Below are positions 31,924 to 42,375 of a stretch of 64,000 bases of DNA, one piece after another (the stretch's first letter is position 1; each line of letters begins with the position of its first letter). A model generated the notes under the pieces. It searched no databases. It saw only the letters and a program-made list of their open reading frames with translations, and was not told the DNA's origin. The DNA comes from Pelagibius sp. Alg239-R121 (lineage in GTDB: Bacteria > Pseudomonadota > Alphaproteobacteria > Kiloniellales > Kiloniellaceae). The stretch is taken from assembly GCF_947331435.1 (NCBI RefSeq), contig NZ_CAMZOF010000004.1, positions 1 to 64,000 of the forward strand, read 5' to 3'. A program made the translations under genes and the position numbers.

Positions 31924-34080
31924 TTATGCCGCTTTAACGGCGGTCAGAAATTTATCCACTTCGTTGCGTAACAACTCGGTCTGCTGCGAGAGGCTCTTCG
32001 AGGCATCCAGCACTTCGCCTGCGGCATTGCCTGTCTCGACACTGGCTTTGCTAACGTTCGCGATGTTGCTGTCAACCTGTTCCGTGCCATTCGCGGCTTC
32101 CTGAGCGTTCCGGCTGATCTCTCCGGTGGCAGCACCCTGCTCTTCGACCGCAGCAGCAATGGCACCTGCAACTTCGTTGATCCGGCCGATGGTTTTCGTG
32201 ATCTCTTCGATCGCGCCGACCGCCTCGCCCGTTGCCTCCTGAATTCCCGAGACTTGCTCTGCAATCTCATCGGTTGCCTTGCTGGTTTGAGAAGCGAGGT
32301 TCTTTACCTCTGTGGCTACCACCGCGAAGCCCTTGCCTGCCTCGCCGGCGCGGGCCGCTTCGATCGTCGCGTTCAGAGCCAATAGGTTGGTCTGTTCGGC
32401 GATGTCGTTGATCAGGTTGATAACTTCGCCGACTTTCTGCGACGCCTGGACCAGGCCCTGGACTTTCTGGGTTGCTTGCTCAGCCGCGCCGACGGCCGCA
32501 TTTGCCGTGCTTGACGAGGTCGTGACCTGACTCGAGATCTCGGTGATCGACGCTGAAAGTTCTTCCGACGCCGCAGCAACGGTTTGAACGTTGCTGCTAG
32601 CCTGCTGAGAAGCAGCGGCAACCGAACCAGAACTTTCACTGGCGTTCTGTGCCAGCGACGTCATGGACTGGGCAGTCGAACCCATTTGATCTGTGGCGGC
32701 GACAACACTGTTGATGACGTCTCCGACCTGTTGGTCGAATTCGGTGGTCAACTGTTCGATCCGTTGAGCGCGTTGTTCACGAGTGGCCCGTTCGGCTTCC
32801 TGTTCGGCGGCCAAGGTGTCGGCCTTAATCATGTTGTCTTTGAAGACCTGCACGGCCTGGGCCATATCACCGAATTCGTCTCGGCGTTCGGTCGCAGGAA
32901 TATGGGTGGTCTTGTCACCGCCCGCGAGTTCTACCATGGCAGTGGTCATGGCGGTGACGGGCGCAACGATCGAGCGGGATGTTAGAACGACCGCCGTCAC
33001 AGAGACGACGAAGCCGATGGCCAGCATGAGCCATGCCGCCATCGACAAGGTATCGGCCTCGGAAAGAGTGACCTTGGCGTCGGTGTCAAGCAGGTGCCGC
33101 TGATTATCCAGCATCCCGCCTGTACGCGTGCCGTCGGCCTGCAACTCGCCGAGGAGTATGGTGAGCAGCTTACCGGCGCGCGGTGCAGCTTCCTTGACCA
33201 GAGTGTAGTTGGCCATGTTCCAACTGTCAGAGCCACGAATCTCAAACATCCGGCCAGGCATGGGTGCGAAGTTCGTCCGGCTTTCAGAGAACTCTTTGAA
33301 TGCTGAAGCCTGACTTGGGGTGAACAGAGTGTTCATAGCGGCAAGGTCGGCGAAACGCCGTTCATTTTTCGCCCAGACGGTGTCGAAGCCGTCCGCGAAT
33401 TTCTTGTTGCCCGACAACAGGTATGCGCGGATGTTGGCGAGTGCTACGGCGGTGGTACCACGTACGTCGGCCATAGCGCCCAACAGCTGCCGGCGCTCCA
33501 CCGTAGGAGCTTTCGTCATCTCTTCATCGATCATCTCTGTAATCTTAGACAGCAGGACCGCCGCCAACGGGGCTGCCTCGGTCAGCAGTATTTTTGTGGC
33601 AGGCTGTTCATCGGCGCTGTTGGCGATGGCTTCGACTTGGGCTTGAGCCGTGCGAAACTCCTCGAGAACGCGCTCGAATTCAGCCCATTTCTCTATGTTT
33701 TCCGCGTTGGTCCAGCTCTGAGACAGACGAGACATATCAGCACGCTGGGATTCGATATCGGTCCAAATTCCGGCACGTTCGGCCTTGAACTTGTCGTTAC
33801 CGGTCAGCATCCAGCCGCGCAGACTGGCGAGGGAAGCATAGAGGTCGCGTGTGATCGCGCCACTTGCAAAGGCTGTGGGTATGCGCAGTTCGTTGATCCG
33901 AATGATATTTCTATCGATTGAACCGACTTGAACTATCGTCGCGCTAACAATGACGATCAGGATTGCGCATATAGCCGCAAAGCCCGCAATCAGTCGGCCG
34001 CGGATACGTAGATTGACTCCGGAGTTGCCTGGTGCCTTGCTATCAAGGTCCGATGCGTTGAATTCGGTATTGTCGGTCAT
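31924..34080 (-). CDS. Methyl-accepting chemotaxis protein
   Basis: A 718-residue chemoreceptor. The first membrane helix is [20 protein letters not shown], then a periplasmic helical-bundle sensor domain of about 310 residues, a second helix ([20 protein letters not shown]) and a HAMP domain ([20 protein letters not shown]). The signalling hairpin contains the conserved tip ([20 protein letters not shown]) and flanking heptads ([16 protein letters not shown]). It has no Cys and no C-terminal CheR pentapeptide. The start ATG 34080 is chosen over TTG 34092. The ligand is unknown. It is downstream of a PAS protein on the same strand and convergent with the SMP-30 gene. Confidence 0.93.
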   Translation of the reverse strand: MTDNTEFNASDLDSKAPGNSGVNLRIRGRLIAGFAAICAILIVIVSATIVQVGSIDRNIIRINELRIPTAFASGAITRDLYASLASLRGWMLTGNDKFKAERAGIWTDIESQRADMSRLSQSWTNAENIEKWAEFERVLEEFRTAQAQVEAIANSADEQPATKILLTEAAPLAAVLLSKITEMIDEEMTKAPTVERRQLLGAMADVRGTTAVALANIRAYLLSGNKKFADGFDTVWAKNERRFADLAAMNTLFTPSQASAFKEFSESRTNFAPMPGRMFEIRGSDSWNMANYTLVKEAAPRAGKLLTILLGELQADGTRTGGMLDNQRHLLDTDAKVTLSEADTLSMAAWLMLAIGFVVSVTAVVLTSRSIVAPVTAMTTAMVELAGGDKTTHIPATERRDEFGDMAQAVQVFKDNMIKADTLAAEQEAERATREQRAQRIEQLTTEFDQQVGDVINSVVAATDQMGSTAQSMTSLAQNASESSGSVAAASQQASSNVQTVAAASEELSASITEISSQVTTSSSTANAAVGAAEQATQKVQGLVQASQKVGEVINLINDIAEQTNLLALNATIEAARAGEAGKGFAVVATEVKNLASQTSKATDEIAEQVSGIQEATGEAVGAIEEITKTIGRINEVAGAIAAAVEEQGAATGEISRNAQEAANGTEQVDSNIANVSKASVETGNAAGEVLDASKSLSQQTELLRNEVDKFLTAVKAA

Positions 34081-34092
34081 CGTTCGTACCAA

Positions 34093-34510
34093 TTCGTTTC
34101 AGTTAATGTGCTGGCCAATCCGGATCGATGCCGTGTGTTTTCGTTCCGATTGAACGAAGTGGGCAAATAACCGGCACACCCGGTTTCGGTCGGGCGTAGT
34201 CGTGTTTGTAGGCGAGAGGGCACGGATGCCACGGGTTCGCGGTTATACACGTTAAGACTGTGGTATGGAAAATAGCCCGGTTGTTTTTAGAAATAGTAAA
34301 AACTAACCAATATTGAGAAATTATTGTGCAAAGCTATGTGTAGTGGTTGCAATTTGCGCAGATTATTTTATGGAATTTACAAATCAGTAATCTATATATT
34401 TAAAATTAGTAAATAAATGACACCAAAGTATTGAAAATTTTGGTTGTGTGAAAGCACTACCAGAAGTAATTACGCAGCCTTTTGGTAGTAAATATTGACG
34501 TTGAATAAAG
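34093..34510. other. AT-rich gap upstream of the chemoreceptor
   Basis: A 418-base gap between two leftward genes, AT-rich from about 34270 to 34500. An imperfect inverted repeat (CTACCAGAAG near 34458, CTTTTGGTAG near 34482) lies beside the end of the PAS gene. No gene was recognised. Confidence 0.5.
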
Positions 34511-35083
34511 CTAGCTGGAATTCCTGGAGGTGCTGACGGCGTCGCACGCGGCTTGATCGGCGACCAGTTCTTCAGGCCGTGCCGGGCGTAATTCCTCGCG
34601 GTTAACGGCGCTGCTTGTTTCGTAAACCTGACCGACCAGCACCACATCGATGTTTTTACCATCTCTTGTCAGTGGGAGGTGCAGACGTTTGGTCCAGCAG
34701 TGTTCCTTTCCAGCCCATCTGAAATGGCCTTGCGAAAAGACCGGAATCGCCTGACCCACGACCATGCTGTAAAGGTCCCGGGTGAAATCGAGCGTCGCGC
34801 CGCTGGTCAGTTCCTCGATTGTTTTTCCGGTGTAATCGACGCCGTGGGCGGTTACGATTTCGGTCCCGACAAGGCGATAGCGGATTGCGCGCCCTCCTTC
34901 CGACACATCGGCGAGGATAAGATTTTTCAAAAGGTGGGGGATGTCCATTGGGTCCAGGTCGCTGCGGAGCATGGCAGGTTTTTCGCCACGATGCGCAAGC
35001 CAGAAGTCATAGAGTTCCGTCAACGCCGGATGCGCGATGACTCGCCTGAACGACCCAAGGTCTGGTGAAGATCGATCTTGCAT
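34511..35083 (-). CDS. PAS_5-type PAS-domain protein
   Basis: A 190-residue protein of the same family as 19110-19667. Shared features are LYDFWLAHRGEKPAMLRSDLD, PHLLKNLILADVSEGG, RYRLVGTEIVTAHGVDYTGK, and LHLPLTRDGKNIDVVLVGQV. The C-terminal tail is charged. It is cytoplasmic, with no output domain. It lies upstream of the chemoreceptor on the same strand, separated by a 430-base gap. Two copies in one window suggests the family is amplified in this genome; ligand and partner are unknown. Confidence 0.82.
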   Translation of the reverse strand: MQDRSSPDLGSFRRVIAHPALTELYDFWLAHRGEKPAMLRSDLDPMDIPHLLKNLILADVSEGGRAIRYRLVGTEIVTAHGVDYTGKTIEELTSGATLDFTRDLYSMVVGQAIPVFSQGHFRWAGKEHCWTKRLHLPLTRDGKNIDVVLVGQVYETSSAVNREELRPARPEELVADQAACDAVSTSRNSS

Positions 35084-35280
35084 CTGAACTCTAACAAAAC
35101 TCTACGGACTTGCGTCCATCGACCCTATTTGTCCGCTGGTAATCCGCACTACACAACTGCTGACCATCGAACTAGGCATACGATGGGATGCAGCGTTCGA
35201 CATTAGGCGTACAAACGACTTTAGGCAATGTTCTGTAACGCGAAGTTAAGGAAGTCGAGGAAAACAGCCGCTGCATCCAA

Positions 35281-35643
35281 TCAAGCGAGTGTCTTAGCGG
35301 CTGTTTCGAAATAAACCGCAAGCAGACAGCCATCTGGCGAATAGGATGAATGCCGCGTGCCCGCTTCGAGCCAAACGAAGTCTCCTTCGCGGTACTGAAT
35401 GCCGTCGTGATCAAGAAGACTGCCCTGCAGCACAACGAACTGTTCGTTGCAGCTGTGCTCGTGAGGCTCGCTCGACGCACCCGGCTCCAATCGGTAGAGA
35501 TGAAACCCAACTCCGGGTGCGGCTGAGGAATCGAGCTGCAGTATACTGGCACCTGAAGTTTTCCCATCCAAGCGTTCCAGGGTTTCGAAGTCGGCCGTCT
35601 GAAAATTCTTAACGCGTCGCTTGCCGGTTTCTATCGGATCCAT
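35281..35643 (-). CDS. Small cupin-domain protein
   Basis: A 120-residue single cupin. The metal-site motif is GASSEPHEHSCNEQFVVLQG, with two His and a Glu, and motif 2 is YREGDFVWLEAGTRHSSYSP. Nothing else is attached. It is similar in size to other stand-alone cupins, which may be small-molecule binders, isomerases or dioxygenases. It lies alone between the PAS protein and the amino-sugar importer, so context does not help. No ribosome site stands out beyond the AT-rich sequence at 35650. Confidence 0.82.
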   Translation of the reverse strand: MDPIETGKRRVKNFQTADFETLERLDGKTSGASILQLDSSAAPGVGFHLYRLEPGASSEPHEHSCNEQFVVLQGSLLDHDGIQYREGDFVWLEAGTRHSSYSPDGCLLAVYFETAAKTLA

Positions 35644-35907
35644 TGTGCCCCTGCCTCACAGTTCAAAAAGACTCTCGGTGTGGAAATAGAAATACGGTCA
35701 GTCTCGTAAGGCTATTGATGGCTGATTGGTTTGTGAAGAAACGATCTTTAGGTCATAGGGGTGCAGATGGTTAAGTCTGGAGAGGCGAATTGTCAGCAGC
35801 CGAGACCATCAACCCAACCTTGGATGCATTGCGCGATACGCTCGCGCAGAGTTTTCTCACAGATGGTTCAGGCTGCTGAGCGGACACCGAAACTCGCTTG
35901 TCCCAGG

Positions 35908-36909
35908 TTATTCGGCAATTCGCTGTTGGTTTTGATCGAACAGAAACGCGTTCTGGTCCTGGAAATCAAGGCCGACGGGTTCACCGACATTGGCGTCATG
36001 TTGTCCGAATTGCCTCACCGTAAGCGTTTCTCCAGCCTCGGACATGACGAGAAGATTTGTGTCGCCGCCCAGTCGTTCAACATGGGTGACCTGCCCCTTG
36101 ATGCGACCATCATCGGTAAGCGACAGGTGTTCGGGTCGTATGCCCAGTGTTGCACCGTCCGGAATGGGTATCTCGGATTTACTGAGGAAATTCATTGATG
36201 GCGACCCCAGGAAGCCCGCGACGAACTGGTTGGCGGGGTTGTTGTAGAGCTCCATTGGTGAGCCGACCTGCTCTACATTGCCGTCACGAAGGACAACGAT
36301 CTTGTCGGCAAGGGTCATGGCCTCGGTCTGGTCATGCGTCACGTAAATCATCGAGGCGCTCAGTTTGCGGTGAAGATCGGCGATTTCAATCCGGGTGTTC
36401 ATCCGCAGTGCAGCATCGAGGTTTGACAGCGGCTCATCGAACAGGAAAAGTTTTGGTTCACGCACGATGGCCCGTCCAATGGCCACGCGCTGACGCTGAC
36501 CACCCGACAGATCTGAGGGGCGACGGTCAACATAGTCACCCAGATCCAACATCTTCACGGCTTTGTCGACGCGCTCTTCAATCACTGCCTTGGGCTGCTT
36601 TTCCTGTTTGAGCCCGAGCGACATGTTATCTCGCACGCTCAGATGTGGATAAAGCGCATACGACTGGAACACCATGGCAATGCCGCGTTTGGCAGGCGGA
36701 GTGTCGTTAACGACTTCGCCGCCAATGTCCACCGTGCCCGAAGTGGCGTCCTCCAGCCCCGCAATGACGCGTAAAAGAGTGGATTTACCGCAACCCGACG
36801 GGCCGACAAAGACTACAAATTCGCCGTCTTCCACGACCAGGTCGATATTCTTAAGAACCTCTACATCACCAAACGATTTGCACACTTTTTCAAGTTTGAG
36901 GGCGGTCAT
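35908..36909 (-). CDS. ABC transporter ATPase, UgpC/MsmX type
   Basis: A 333-residue carbohydrate-importer ATPase. Walker A is GPSGCGKST, the signature LSGGQRQR, Walker [13 protein letters not shown], and the switch His is in [10 protein letters not shown]. The C-terminal TOBE/OB region follows ([19 protein letters not shown]). It is the last gene of the leftward importer group and its start overlaps the Gfo/Idh gene by four bases. It powers the two permeases at 37937-39714. Such ATPases are sometimes shared among several importers. Predicted cargo is an amino sugar because MurQ and the nag genes flank the cluster. Confidence 0.92.
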   Translation of the reverse strand: MTALKLEKVCKSFGDVEVLKNIDLVVEDGEFVVFVGPSGCGKSTLLRVIAGLEDATSGTVDIGGEVVNDTPPAKRGIAMVFQSYALYPHLSVRDNMSLGLKQEKQPKAVIEERVDKAVKMLDLGDYVDRRPSDLSGGQRQRVAIGRAIVREPKLFLFDEPLSNLDAALRMNTRIEIADLHRKLSASMIYVTHDQTEAMTLADKIVVLRDGNVEQVGSPMELYNNPANQFVAGFLGSPSMNFLSKSEIPIPDGATLGIRPEHLSLTDDGRIKGQVTHVERLGGDTNLLVMSEAGETLTVRQFGQHDANVGEPVGLDFQDQNAFLFDQNQQRIAE

Positions 36910-37940
36910 GCGGGGTCTCCCAAATGGACGGGTTGGCCTGTGCGGATGCTTTCATCGGCGGCCATACAGATGCGAAGAGATTGTACGGCGTCTGCCGCGT
37001 GGCGGCTGAGATCGGTGTCGTTGCGGATCGCGTTGATGATGAAGTCCTGTTCGGCAAAGCACAGCGCCTGATGATCCGGCTCATCAGGCAGGTCGACGAC
37101 GGTGTCGCCGTCAAGGCGGTGGATCAGCAGGCTACCCACTCTGGTGTGGCCATCCACATCGTCCGACGCGCCTTTGTCGGCGTCGACGATCGACACCGCG
37201 CCATTGGGGCTAACGATGTCCTTCACGAAAAAAGCGGTTTCGGACATCATCGGACCCCAGCCGGCCTCGTACCAGCCGACAGAGCCATCCGCGAAAACAA
37301 CCTGCAGCTGGCCGTAGTTATACATGTCCTCTGCAATCTCGTCGGACAGGCGCAGGCCGATGCCGTGCACCCGTACCGGCTTTGCATCGGTGATTTGGCA
37401 CATGATGTCGACGTAATGAACGCCGCAATCTACAATCGGTGACGTCGTTTCCATCAGGGCCTTGTGGGTGCCCCAGGTCGCCCCGTCGGATTGTTGGTTC
37501 AGATTCAAACGAAAGACGTAAGGACCGCCGAGATTGCGGGCTTCGGCGATCAGGCGCTGCCAACTGGGATGATGCCGAAGGATGTAACCCACAGCCAGTT
37601 TGCGGTTTAGCCGCTTTGCGGTCTCCACCACTCGGCGGGCGTCTTCCACGCTGGTCGCCAGCGGCTTTTCAACCATGACATGGGCACCGGCCTCCATCGC
37701 CGCGATCGCATAGGCGGCATGGCTGTCAGAATAGGTCGCGATGCAGACAAGATCCGGACAGGTACTCTCCAGGGCTTCGCTGAAATCCGGGAATAAAGGG
37801 TAGTCCCGAAGCGCCTCTGGAAGATCGACGGCCGATCGGTTCACCAGCCCGACTATGTGGGCGTCCGGGTGGGCGTGGTAGGCCAGCGCGTGGCTCCGCC
37901 CCATATTCCCCAAACCGGCGATCAGAACTTTAAGGCTCAT
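36906..37940 (-). CDS. Gfo/Idh/MocA-family oxidoreductase
   Basis: A 344-residue NAD(P)-dependent dehydrogenase. The N-terminal Rossmann fold is [20 protein letters not shown], followed by the family signature EKPLATS (Lys of the catalytic triad). The C-terminal half is the substrate domain ([20 protein letters not shown]). ATG 37940 is used because it overlaps the upstream permease's stop in an ATGA arrangement; the open frame to 38135 lies inside that gene. It sits within the importer operon between permease and ATPase, so it probably oxidises, or inverts the configuration of, the imported sugar. Confidence 0.9.
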   Translation of the reverse strand: MSLKVLIAGLGNMGRSHALAYHAHPDAHIVGLVNRSAVDLPEALRDYPLFPDFSEALESTCPDLVCIATYSDSHAAYAIAAMEAGAHVMVEKPLATSVEDARRVVETAKRLNRKLAVGYILRHHPSWQRLIAEARNLGGPYVFRLNLNQQSDGATWGTHKALMETTSPIVDCGVHYVDIMCQITDAKPVRVHGIGLRLSDEIAEDMYNYGQLQVVFADGSVGWYEAGWGPMMSETAFFVKDIVSPNGAVSIVDADKGASDDVDGHTRVGSLLIHRLDGDTVVDLPDEPDHQALCFAEQDFIINAIRNDTDLSRHAADAVQSLRICMAADESIRTGQPVHLGDPA

Positions 37941-38776
37941 TTGACTGCACCTGAAGTGATCCCGCGAATGAGCTGGCGGGAGAAGATCACATACAGGCCC
38001 ATGACCGGTAGGATCGCCAGCGACAGTGCGGAAAGCACCGCGTTCCAGTCTGTCACAAACTGCCCGATGAACACCTGGCTGCCCAACGTCAGCGTTTTCA
38101 CCTCTTCTGCAGGCGCAAGGATCAATGGGAACCACAAGTCGTTCCAGATCGGGATCATGTTGAACACCGCGACCGTTGCCATGGCCGGGCGCACGAGCGG
38201 CAAGACCAGACGGAAGAAGATGCGATACTCTGAAAGACCATCGATCCGGCCGGCGTTCTTCAGGTCGTCTGACACCTGTTTCATGAACTCAGACAAGATG
38301 AACACGGCCAGTGGCAAACCTTGCGCCGTGTAAACCAGGATCAGCGCCCAGAGTGTATTCACCAGTCCGGTTTGCACCATCAATTCAAGAATAGCGACGG
38401 TGCCGATACGGATCGGGATCATGATGCCGAGCGCCAGGTAAAGGCCCATCAGTGTGTTGCCTTTAAAGCGGTACTCCGCAAGCGCGAAAGCCGCCATGGC
38501 TCCGAAAAGCAAAATGAAGAATAACGAGACGACAGTGACGATAATCGAGTTCTGGAGATAGAGGAAAAAGTCCCCCTGTTTGAGTACGGTCTCATAACCG
38601 ATCATTGAAAAGCTGTCCGCATTCGGCAGGACCAGTGGTTCGCGGAAAATCGCCTTGCGGGTCTTAAAGCTGTTGATGACGATCACGAATACCGGGAAGA
38701 GCGCAATCAGCGTGTAGAGGATCAGCGCACCGTGGGCGGCGAATGTGTTTAGGCGGTTCTGGCGAGCGGCACTCAT
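37937..38776 (-). CDS. Carbohydrate ABC permease, MalG/UgpE type
   Basis: A 279-residue permease with six membrane helices. It starts with MSAARQNRLNTFAAHGALI and a first helix (LYTLIALFPVFVIVINSF). The EAA coupling loop reads NAGRIDGLSEYRIFFRLVLP. It overlaps the downstream Gfo/Idh gene by four bases, and its start is 11 bases from the end of the upstream permease gene. It is the partner of the MalF-type permease at 38788-39714. Confidence 0.92.
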   Translation of the reverse strand: MSAARQNRLNTFAAHGALILYTLIALFPVFVIVINSFKTRKAIFREPLVLPNADSFSMIGYETVLKQGDFFLYLQNSIIVTVVSLFFILLFGAMAAFALAEYRFKGNTLMGLYLALGIMIPIRIGTVAILELMVQTGLVNTLWALILVYTAQGLPLAVFILSEFMKQVSDDLKNAGRIDGLSEYRIFFRLVLPLVRPAMATVAVFNMIPIWNDLWFPLILAPAEEVKTLTLGSQVFIGQFVTDWNAVLSALSLAILPVMGLYVIFSRQLIRGITSGAVK

Positions 38777-38787
38777 ATCTTGTCTCC

Positions 38788-39714
38788 TCAGAACTGATAG
38801 CGACGCATGCGGCTTTGGATGCCGAACAGGTAAATGCTCACACCGACAAGGATGATGGCGAACATGGCCGACGCGATCGCGGATCCCATGTGCGGATCTC
38901 CGAGCTGCAATTGGAAGCCAAAGAAGGAGCGATACATGAAGGTGCCCAGAATGTCGGTCGAGAAGTCCGGTCCGGCCAACGCGCCCTGGGCGGCATAGAT
39001 CAGGTCGAACGCGTTGAAGTTGGCGACGAAAGTCAGGATTGAAATGATCCCGATGGATGGCAGGATCAGAGGCAATTTAATCTTCCAGAAAGCCGATTGA
39101 CCGGTGATGCCCTCGACCTCGGCCGCTTCAAGAATTTCATCGGGTATCGACAAGAGCGCCGCATAGATCAACATCATCGGAATGCCGACGAATTGCCAGA
39201 CCGACACAAGCGACAAGGTGGTCAGAGCGTAGGCTTCTTTGCCCAGCCACGGCGCGTAGAGTGATTTCAGCCCCACAGCGTCAAGCATCCCGGGGGCGAT
39301 ACCCCAAATGGGAGAAAGTATGAGTTTCCAGGCAAAACCCACGATCACAAATGACAGGATCGTCGGGATGAAAATTGCCGAGCGGTAGAAGCTGGCGAAC
39401 CGCAGCTTTGGATGGCTCAGGATTGCCGCAAGCGCGATGCCGATGGGGTTCTGTACCAGCATGTGAATGAGGAAGAACTGTAAATTGTTCCCAAGCGCGT
39501 TCCAGAATTGATCAGACCAGACGTCATCGCCAAACAGAGTGCGAAAATTCTGCAGTCCTACAAATACGCGCTGCTGATCGGTCTCGGTAAACAGGGAGAG
39601 CCGCATGGTATTGAACAGCGGGTAGACCATCACCGCAGTGTAGACGAGCACTGCAGGTGCCAGAAAGACGATGATATGCCACTTGATTCGGATCCGGCGA
39701 TTCTGTTTTGGCAT
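38788..39714 (-). CDS. Carbohydrate ABC permease, MalF/UgpA type
   Basis: A 308-residue permease. Membrane segments begin with IKWHIIVFLAPAVLVYTAVM, and the EAA loop is EAAEVEGITGQSAFWKIKLP. ATG 39714 is chosen because CAGGATATTCCA precedes it; an in-frame GTG at 39768 is a weaker alternative. It follows the solute-binding gene by 119 bases, a gap that may let the binding protein be made in excess. It pairs with the MalG-type permease. Confidence 0.9.
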   Translation of the reverse strand: MPKQNRRIRIKWHIIVFLAPAVLVYTAVMVYPLFNTMRLSLFTETDQQRVFVGLQNFRTLFGDDVWSDQFWNALGNNLQFFLIHMLVQNPIGIALAAILSHPKLRFASFYRSAIFIPTILSFVIVGFAWKLILSPIWGIAPGMLDAVGLKSLYAPWLGKEAYALTTLSLVSVWQFVGIPMMLIYAALLSIPDEILEAAEVEGITGQSAFWKIKLPLILPSIGIISILTFVANFNAFDLIYAAQGALAGPDFSTDILGTFMYRSFFGFQLQLGDPHMGSAIASAMFAIILVGVSIYLFGIQSRMRRYQF

Positions 39715-39833
39715 TGGAATATCCTGTTGGATCACATCCGGTGGCGTTGCGGTTTGGCGCAATGACACGGACTGCGTTCACTCGTCCCGGCGCATCGGGA
39801 AAGCCCGGGACAAGTGAAGTCAGGCAGGTTGGT

Positions 39834-41123
39834 TTATTGTTGTGGCGCGTACCAGCTGGCCAGGCCCTCTTGCAGGCGCTTGCCGGCGTCTTCGGGGCTT
39901 TCCTCGCCTTTGATCACGGCAACTGAAGCATTCCAGGTATCGTTCTCAAGGTTCGGAGTGCCACGCGATAGAACCTGATAGGTGGACCGGATCGAGCTTT
40001 CGCATTCACCACGCCACGAGATGAATTCCTGTGCCAGTGGGTCTTCCAACTCGACCGTGCCTGATGACAGCGGGAAGAAGCCGGGTAGTGCGTTTGCGAA
40101 GAGCGATGCGAACTCGGTCGTCCCAACCCAGTTCAGAAAGACTGTTGCAGCCTCTGGATGCGCCGTCTTGGCGTTCATGCCGATGCCGATATCGGTGTGA
40201 TCCGAGATATAGCAAGTGTCACCCGCATTCGCGACCGGCGGAAAGAACGCGCCCATCTTAAAATCGGCCTGAGTGTTGAAGCCTGAGATCTCCCAGGACC
40301 CTGCGGGATAAATTGCAGCGCGGCCAAGTGTGAAGATGTTCTGGCTGTCGGGATAGGTTTGAGCTTCATAGCCGTCACCCAGATACTGTCCCCATTTGGC
40401 GAGTTGGCGGAATGGGGCCACCCATGCCTCATCGGTCAACTTCTGTTTGCCTGCGAGCAGAGCCAGTCGACCTTCTTCACCCTTCCAATAGTTTGGGCCG
40501 ATATTGTTGTAACCCATCGTCGCGGCTTCCCATTGGTCATTGGTGCCCATCGCCATCGGAATGTAAGTGCCGTCATCCTTGATCTTATCGAGGGCGGCAA
40601 AGAACTCGGCTTCGGTTTGGGGTTCTTCAATGCCAAGCTCGGAAAACGCGTCTTTGTTATAGATGAAGCCGTGAATGACCGAAGCCATTGGCACACAGAA
40701 CTGGATCGCGGCATCGTCTGTGCTCCAGCCCGATTTTGCGACAGGGGAAAAGTTCTTCATGCCTTCAAGACCGGTCACATCTGACAGATGGCCTGCTTCG
40801 TAAAGCGCAAGAGATGCGTCGAAGGGGCGACAGGTGATGATATCGCCCGCCGAACCGGCGCTTAGTTTGGAATTCAGTACGGCATTGTACTCAGCAGGGG
40901 ACGATGGCGTGAATTTCAGCTTGATCCCGGGGTGTTTGGCTTCGAATGCTGGGATAATTGTGTCCTGCCAGATGGCAAGATCGTCATTGCGCCAGCTTTC
41001 AATGGTAAGCGTGACGTCGTCGGCTGCCGCTGCTGTGGTACCGAAAGCGAAAACTGCACCGAAAGTCATTGCGGTGAAGCTTGCGGTCAACCGTGTGCCG
41101 GTTTTACAGGTTTTCTTGTCCAT
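39834..41123 (-). CDS. Carbohydrate ABC solute-binding protein
   Basis: A 429-residue extracellular solute-binding protein of family 1. The signal peptide runs to TTAAAADD. The mature protein shows VTLTIESWRNDDLAIWQDTI, FEAKHPGIKLKFTPSSPAEY, and GTNDQWEAATMGYNNIGPNY in the binding cleft. Cysteines occur in pairs (TCRPFDAS, QFCVP, DTCYIS, GECES), possibly as disulphides. It is the first importer gene downstream of MurQ (58-base gap) on the same strand. Predicted ligand is an amino sugar or short peptidoglycan or chitin fragment. Confidence 0.92.
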   Translation of the reverse strand: MDKKTCKTGTRLTASFTAMTFGAVFAFGTTAAAADDVTLTIESWRNDDLAIWQDTIIPAFEAKHPGIKLKFTPSSPAEYNAVLNSKLSAGSAGDIITCRPFDASLALYEAGHLSDVTGLEGMKNFSPVAKSGWSTDDAAIQFCVPMASVIHGFIYNKDAFSELGIEEPQTEAEFFAALDKIKDDGTYIPMAMGTNDQWEAATMGYNNIGPNYWKGEEGRLALLAGKQKLTDEAWVAPFRQLAKWGQYLGDGYEAQTYPDSQNIFTLGRAAIYPAGSWEISGFNTQADFKMGAFFPPVANAGDTCYISDHTDIGIGMNAKTAHPEAATVFLNWVGTTEFASLFANALPGFFPLSSGTVELEDPLAQEFISWRGECESSIRSTYQVLSRGTPNLENDTWNASVAVIKGEESPEDAGKRLQEGLASWYAPQQ

Positions 41124-41181
41124 AGCTTGTTTCCTTTCCTCCCTGAACCTTCTTTAGCTCAGTGCTCCAGTGGTACGACGT

Positions 41182-42096
41182 TTAATCTGGTCTGGTTTTG
41201 TTTTTCCTATGTGCTTCAAGCGCGTGACGGACATTTCCGTTTGTCGCTGAAAGCATCGAGGTTGCTTCTTGAAGCGACCCAATGCCAGCACCGAGAAGAA
41301 TAGCAGGTTTCACAACACCGTCCGTTTGCATGAGCAATTGCCTTGCGACGGGAACTTCGACGCCGCTGATCCGCGCAACGATTCCGGCGGCACGCTCTCT
41401 TAACTTGCTGTTGTCGGCTTGCAGGTTGACCATCATTCCGTCGTAGACATGACCTAGTCTGATGGAGACCAGGGTCGACAACAGATTTAGGGCGCACTTT
41501 TGTGCGGTACCTGCGTTCATTCGGGTTGAGCCTGCAACGACCTCAGGATCACTGTCGAGCAGCACCGCATGCTTGGAAAGATCAAGCAGTGGAGTCCCCG
41601 GATTGCAGGCAATACCGATCGTAAGGGCAGAAGCGGTCTGAGCGGCTTCAATCGCCGCAAGGACGTAGGGCGTCGATCCGCTCGCGGATATGCCGATCAC
41701 GGAATCTCGGCTCGTAATTTCCTGCGATCCTATTGCCGAAAGTGCCTCTTCCCGGTCGTCCTCGGCACCGCTGTTTAAGTTTCTTAGAGACTCTTCGCCA
41801 CCTGCCAAAAAAGTGACAATTCGATCTCTTGGGATGCCATAAGTTCCTGGAAGTTCAAGAGCATCCAGGCGAGCAATAATCCCCGAACTGCCCGCGCCAG
41901 CGTAGATTAGACGCCCGCCTGCTTCGTAGCGTTCGACAATATCGCACGCGGCAGCAGAGATTTCAGGGATCGCACGCTGGACTGCAGTGATGGCGCTCGC
42001 CTGACCTTCGATCATGGCGGCAAGGATTGCGTTGTCCTGCCAAGTGTCGAGGCCGCGATAACGGTCGCTCACCTGTTCCGTGCGGCGCGGCTCCAT
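41182..42096 (-). CDS. murQ: N-acetylmuramic acid 6-phosphate etherase
   Basis: A 304-residue SIS-domain lyase that splits the lactyl ether of MurNAc-6-phosphate to give GlcNAc-6-phosphate and D-lactate. Family motifs are IYAGAGSSGIIARLDALELPG, with catalytic E81, then SVIGISASGSTPYVLAAIEA, STRMNAGTAQKCALNLLST and NLQADNSKLRERAAGIVA. The start is firm: GGGGGAGGAAT stands directly before the ATG. It is the first gene of the leftward importer group. The product enters the divergently encoded NagA/SIS pathway. An AT-rich promoter region with direct repeats separates it from the kinase gene. No MurNAc-6-P-producing PTS is seen, so the BadF-type kinase may supply phosphorylation. Confidence 0.93.
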   Translation of the reverse strand: MEPRRTEQVSDRYRGLDTWQDNAILAAMIEGQASAITAVQRAIPEISAAACDIVERYEAGGRLIYAGAGSSGIIARLDALELPGTYGIPRDRIVTFLAGGEESLRNLNSGAEDDREEALSAIGSQEITSRDSVIGISASGSTPYVLAAIEAAQTASALTIGIACNPGTPLLDLSKHAVLLDSDPEVVAGSTRMNAGTAQKCALNLLSTLVSIRLGHVYDGMMVNLQADNSKLRERAAGIVARISGVEVPVARQLLMQTDGVVKPAILLGAGIGSLQEATSMLSATNGNVRHALEAHRKNKTRPD

Positions 42097-42151
42097 ATTC
42101 CTCCCCCAAAGCCCCTGTGTTCAACATGCTTAATTAAGTGTTATCAAAAAC

Positions 42152-42169
42152 AATACCAAAATAATACCA
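42152..42169. promoter_or_regulatory. AATACCA direct repeats, candidate GntR operator
   Basis: AATACCA occurs at 42152-42158 and again at 42163-42169, an 11-base period that puts both on one face of the helix. It lies in the AT-rich divergent gap between murQ and the kinase gene, near a CTTAATTAAG palindrome at 42129-42138. The GntR regulator at 43268 is the obvious candidate. Confidence 0.4.
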
Positions 42170-42375
42170 TTTGTCCAGTCAGAAAAAATTCCAAATATAG
42201 TTTTTTAGGGGAAATTCATGAAAAAATTCCTTAATATATTGTAAAATAATAATAAAATAAAAAATCGCTATGCGAAACTCGATGTGAGCGGGCGTATTTC
42301 GTTAAACATAAGCGATTGCAAATGGACTTAGGTTGGTATTATAAGAGGGAAGGAAAATTTGAAGGTGCAACTGAA

